Origin: Isoetes taiwanensis
Taxonomy: Eukaryota; Streptophyta; Lycopodiopsida; Isoetales; Isoetaceae
Assembly: GCA_021234155.1 (NCBI GenBank)
Contig: JAJEKV010000014.1
Coordinates: 12,503,836-12,567,835 of the forward strand
Direction: 5' to 3'
DNA length: 64,000 bases
The notes under the pieces are model-generated. The model searched no databases. It had not been told where the DNA came from and saw only the letters and a program-made list of their open reading frames with translations. The translations under genes and the position numbers were made by a program. Shown here piece by piece: positions 60,925 through 64,000 of this stretch. Numbering within the stretch: position 1 is the first letter of the stretch; each line of letters begins with the position of its first letter.

Positions 60925-61370
60925 CTGTAAATGCCAGGTCGCGAGTGTCGTTGGGCGGAGGCTGTGCAAACTGGGTAACCGGTTTCTACTGAATCTGAGA
61001 GCAAAGCACTTTGAAAGAGGCTGGAAGCCACTATTCTCTGCGCTATGATGCCATGGTGAACAACAGATCAACCACGGCTTTCTTGGTCTTTGATCCATAT
61101 TACGGCATGCACCGCCTTGGAGGAATGGAACATATATATATTCGACCTCCATTCCGTCTTAGGGTCCAGGGGCATAAGAATGAGAGCAGGTGGCTTCTTA
61201 TTCTATCTTCACAGGGCGGCTATTCTGATAAGCAAGAAACGGAGATATTTACCAGAGATGATTTTGCGGATAGGTTCGAGCGTAGCTCTGAGCCCTAAAA
61301 ACGGAGTCAGAGTCAGAGTTTGTGGCGTTTTCAGAGATCCTGGAAGGTCCTGAAGATCTCAGTGGTCATT
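60925..61370 (+). pseudogene. Possible F-box/kelch-like remnant
   Basis: In one frame near 60930-61045, ASVVGRRLCKLGN is loosely like the C-terminal half of an F-box. In the next, 61011-61298, TTAFLVFDPYYGMHRLGGME is loosely like the FDP-x-W-x-x-LPPM strand of plant F-box/kelch proteins. The frames do not join and the usual Trp residues are missing. This is a weak resemblance and could be chance. Confidence 0.2.
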
Positions 61371-61871
61371 CTTGAAGATCAGATTTGGTTCTTAACTTTT
61401 TTTCCTTTCCGGCACATACCCTAAATGTATCTATGATAAAATCGACCCACATTAGTACAGATTCGATCATCATATCGAGCTGCGCTTGCCGTTTCGAAGA
61501 GAAGAGCGGAGGATGCAAAGAGAAATGGACAAGGGGAAAATAGAGCCAGCAAGCAAGCAAGCAACCGGATTTTAGATTTTAGGATTTTAAGGCGGATTTT
61601 GCAGTTCTACCATTTCTTCATTTGAGGAAATGACAACAGGCGAGCGGCACTTTCAACATGGTTGCATGGAGCGTTGATATATCAGAAGAAAAGAAAATCG
61701 AAATGCAAATCACTTGGTTGCCGTCATTTTTCACTTTTGCACAGATTCCTTTGATCCGGGAAGTTTTTCTCTACTTCCCTGTAATTCTTAGCACCTGAAA
61801 ATCTTCAGGTCTCTGCTCTGCGCATCTGGCTTGAGTAAAAAAACTTCTGAATCAGTCCCACTGCGTGAAGG
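61371..61871. other. Upstream region of the gene at 61872
   Basis: No open frame of note. It probably holds the promoter and 5' leader of the next gene; a TTGATATATCAG word lies near 61675, but no core promoter can be proven. Confidence 0.3.
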
Positions 61872-63016
61872 ATGGAATGGCGTGGCAGTGGCCTCCTCAT
61901 TTCTATTTCCAGCGCTTCACAGGTATTTCTCAATCATAGCAAGTTAAAATGGCCGGATTTGCTGTGGTTAATGCATTTCATCCTTAGCTTTTCTGTTCTC
62001 TCTTATTTTCACCTTCCCAGCTTGCCCTTTCTTTTATATTTTATGTATCCATGGCTGTTCTACATGTTTAGAAAGGATCACTGTCTGAAATCTTGCATTC
62101 AAGACCCAAAATCTTGAAATATGTAAGATGACTTTTAATCATTTTGTAAATAGTAAACAAATGAATAACAGATGTGTATTTGAATTTTTTTCTTCCATAT
62201 GAATGTTTTTGAGATGTACGGTCTATGAATCTCTGCTTCTGCAATGCTTGCTTTTTCTTCCCCATTCTGATTTTTGCCATTGTCACAGCTCAAACTAATA
62301 GATACGCAGTTAAGCTTCTTGATCTTCCCTGCTATTGCTGCCTTGATGTTTTAGCTTGCGTTTCTTTCTTTTGCATAGCGCAACGCAAGGGCAAATGTAG
62401 TTAACCCATGAAATAGAAGAGACATTTGCACAATCCAAATAACACTTGCTGACTGTTTAACACTTGGAATAGAGTCAATAATTACCATTTTGCACGTTTT
62501 AATATTTGGTGCTCCTAGCTGGCATAGCCAAATAAAAAATTCCTTGCGTATAAAGACTTTCCATGTTGCAATTTCTAAAGTTGTATTTTGGTGCAGCAGA
62601 GAACCTTAGTGGAAACTTTTTGTAACCAAAGCTACTGGCCGATCTGGAGGTATGAATTTAGGAAGCTGAAGAATCGCCTTCTTATAACTGGTACATCCAT
62701 TTTTACTCCATCTTTAGGTTTTTCTTTGATGGTATAGCAGATATATGGCCATGTGCTTGACATCCTCAGAGTGTGTCAGCGTCATAGATCATTCAATGAA
62801 GGTAAGAATGCTTTGGAAGTTCATTTTATAGTAGACAATCACTTCTTTGTTTTTAAGAAATTGTTGCTTTTCTAGCCGCCATTAGAGTATAGACTTGGCT
62901 TTCCCAAGGACTGCAAACTTTTGGGCATATGGAAATATAGACCAAGTTTTACTTGCTATCTCCGTCACTTTGAGACTTGCAAAGGAAAACTGCATGTGAA
63001 TCATTATAAATTTTAG
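61872..63016 (+). CDS. Putative plant gene, four coding exons, about 102 codons
   Basis: Exon 1 is 61872-61922 (MEWRGSGLLISISSASQ, then CAG|GTATTT). Exon 2 is 62597-62649 (after TTTTGGTGCAG; TLVETFCNQSYWPIW; donor GAG|GTATGA). Exon 3 is 62738-62801 or 62741-62801 (acceptors TAG and CAG three bases apart; YMAMCLTSSECVSVIDHSMK; donor AAG|GTAAGA). Exon 4 is 62876-63016 (after TTTTCTAG; PPLEYRLGFPKDCKLLGIWK, ending at TAG). All phases agree with no stop, unlike the transposon debris to the left. I do not recognise the family. An alternative ending uses donor CAT|GTGAAT at 62996 and a strong acceptor at 63507. It has not been confirmed by transcripts. Confidence 0.45.
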
Positions 63017-64000
63017 ATAAATTGGTATCATGTCTATGTGCTCTTTTGCTGGGTCTTAGATGGCACAACAAAGTTATTGCATTTTCAAAATAAGTTGCAG
63101 CACTATGGTTCAAAGAGCATAACACAGTCTTGCAAACTGTAGCTATAATTTTGATTCTGAAGATTGGCTCCTCTCATTTATGGGCAAATCTCATATACAC
63201 TACATAGAAGCTTGCAAATTAGACCCATTTATTTCTATCTAGGCCTGTACATATACCTGTATCATAGCCCATAGTAGTTCAAATCACTTGCAAAAGTACC
63301 ATAACCTATAGTTGTTCAAATCACTTGCAAAAGGCATTTGTTGTGCTCCATTGTTTGCAATTTCTGATTGCTACAACTCTTTAATAAATTGTAAGTTTTT
63401 TTTTTAAAGTTAGCATGCCTGATTGTTAGCTTTATTGGATCAGGCCTTCCAAGTAAAAGGCCTTATCATAAGCTTACATGCATTGCTTTATCTTTTTTTT
63501 TTGCAGCACATGTCTATGATGGCTTAGCAGCAGCATGATTGGATGCATTTCTTTTGTTTGTCAGACATATATGACAGGTGAAAAAGCAAAACAATTGAGG
63601 CTGGAAGTTGAAGTATATTCAAGCTACTGTTCCTATCTATGATAAACAACAACAATTTGTTCAATATTGTGTGACATCTCTTCTCTAGAAATCCTATATG
63701 CTGTCTACTATTTATACGACACTAACAATGGAAATGATATTGGAAATAGAGTTATATTATATATGAATTTGCATTGTATCGAACATACATAATTGATTAT
63801 ACGCTATAAGGCTGATTATTGTCATGTTTTACAATTTGTTATGCCATATATTAGGCTGGTATGACATTGGCTAAACTATCTAACTTCTAAAGTATCATAA
63901 GCCCACTACCAGTTCATTTTTGCAATAGAGCTAAACTCTGAGACTTTTTTATGTTATTCCAATCCCTTTTCATGTTAGTGTCAAGTCACTCATGGGATGA
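63017..64000 (+). other. 3' region of the putative gene
   Basis: AT-rich, with a strong polypyrimidine acceptor (CTTTTTTTTTTGCAG at 63492-63507) that may start a mostly untranslated exon, which soon meets stops. A direct repeat of CATAG(C)CCATAGTAGTTCAAATCACTTGCAAAAG-like units lies at 63264-63335. No other gene is seen. Confidence 0.35.

Overview
This window looks like intergenic DNA from a large, repeat-rich land-plant genome. The grounds are plant-type Ty3/gypsy and Ty1/copia LTR retrotransposons, a plant-type LINE, an initiator-Met tRNA primer site, GT-AG introns and one run of 11 Ns (16323-16333). It contains no bacterial genes, rRNA, tRNA or CRISPR arrays. The species cannot be fixed from sequence; the repeat style would fit a gymnosperm, fern or other large-genome plant (inference). 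Nearly every element is decayed by stops and frameshifts.

Layout. 1-9143 is a plus-strand Ty3/gypsy copy (A) with gag, pol and a 3' LTR at 6899-9143. 9144-12440 is unassigned. 12443-17270 holds gypsy LTR pieces and a deleted minus-strand copy (C). 17271-58511 is one minus-strand gypsy copy (B), about 11 kb long but stretched to about 41 kb by four insertions: a Ty1/copia element in its 3' LTR (19672-26200), a LINE between protease and gag (30871-35850), a 12.3-kb inverted-repeat DNA transposon in gag (36203-48536), and an unclassified pyrimidine-rich element in its 5' LTR (50158-56509). The copia element carries a further insertion of about 0.6 kb (about 23.82-24.38 kb). 58512-64000 is flanking DNA with one plausible intron-containing plant gene at 61872-63016.

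The most interesting object is the DNA transposon at 36203-48536. It has 32-bp perfect terminal inverted repeats and a 4-bp TTGT target duplication, and its empty site can be read from copy A. Two broken genes diverge from a repeat-rich centre. The minus-strand gene resembles plant DUF7869-type proteins (DNC..NKNR and HTHEDVD motifs) and is the transposase candidate. The plus-strand intron-containing gene ends in an FCP1/NIF-like (HAD) phosphatase domain. Short GCGC-centred palindromes are scattered through the right two thirds of the element and in its introns, up to the right terminus.

The gypsy family has an uncommon order: a full RNase H-like domain lies between protease and reverse transcriptase, in addition to the RNase H after RT. 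The LINE, the pyrimidine-rich element and the insertion inside copia share a small 3' hairpin, suggesting common retrotransposition machinery.
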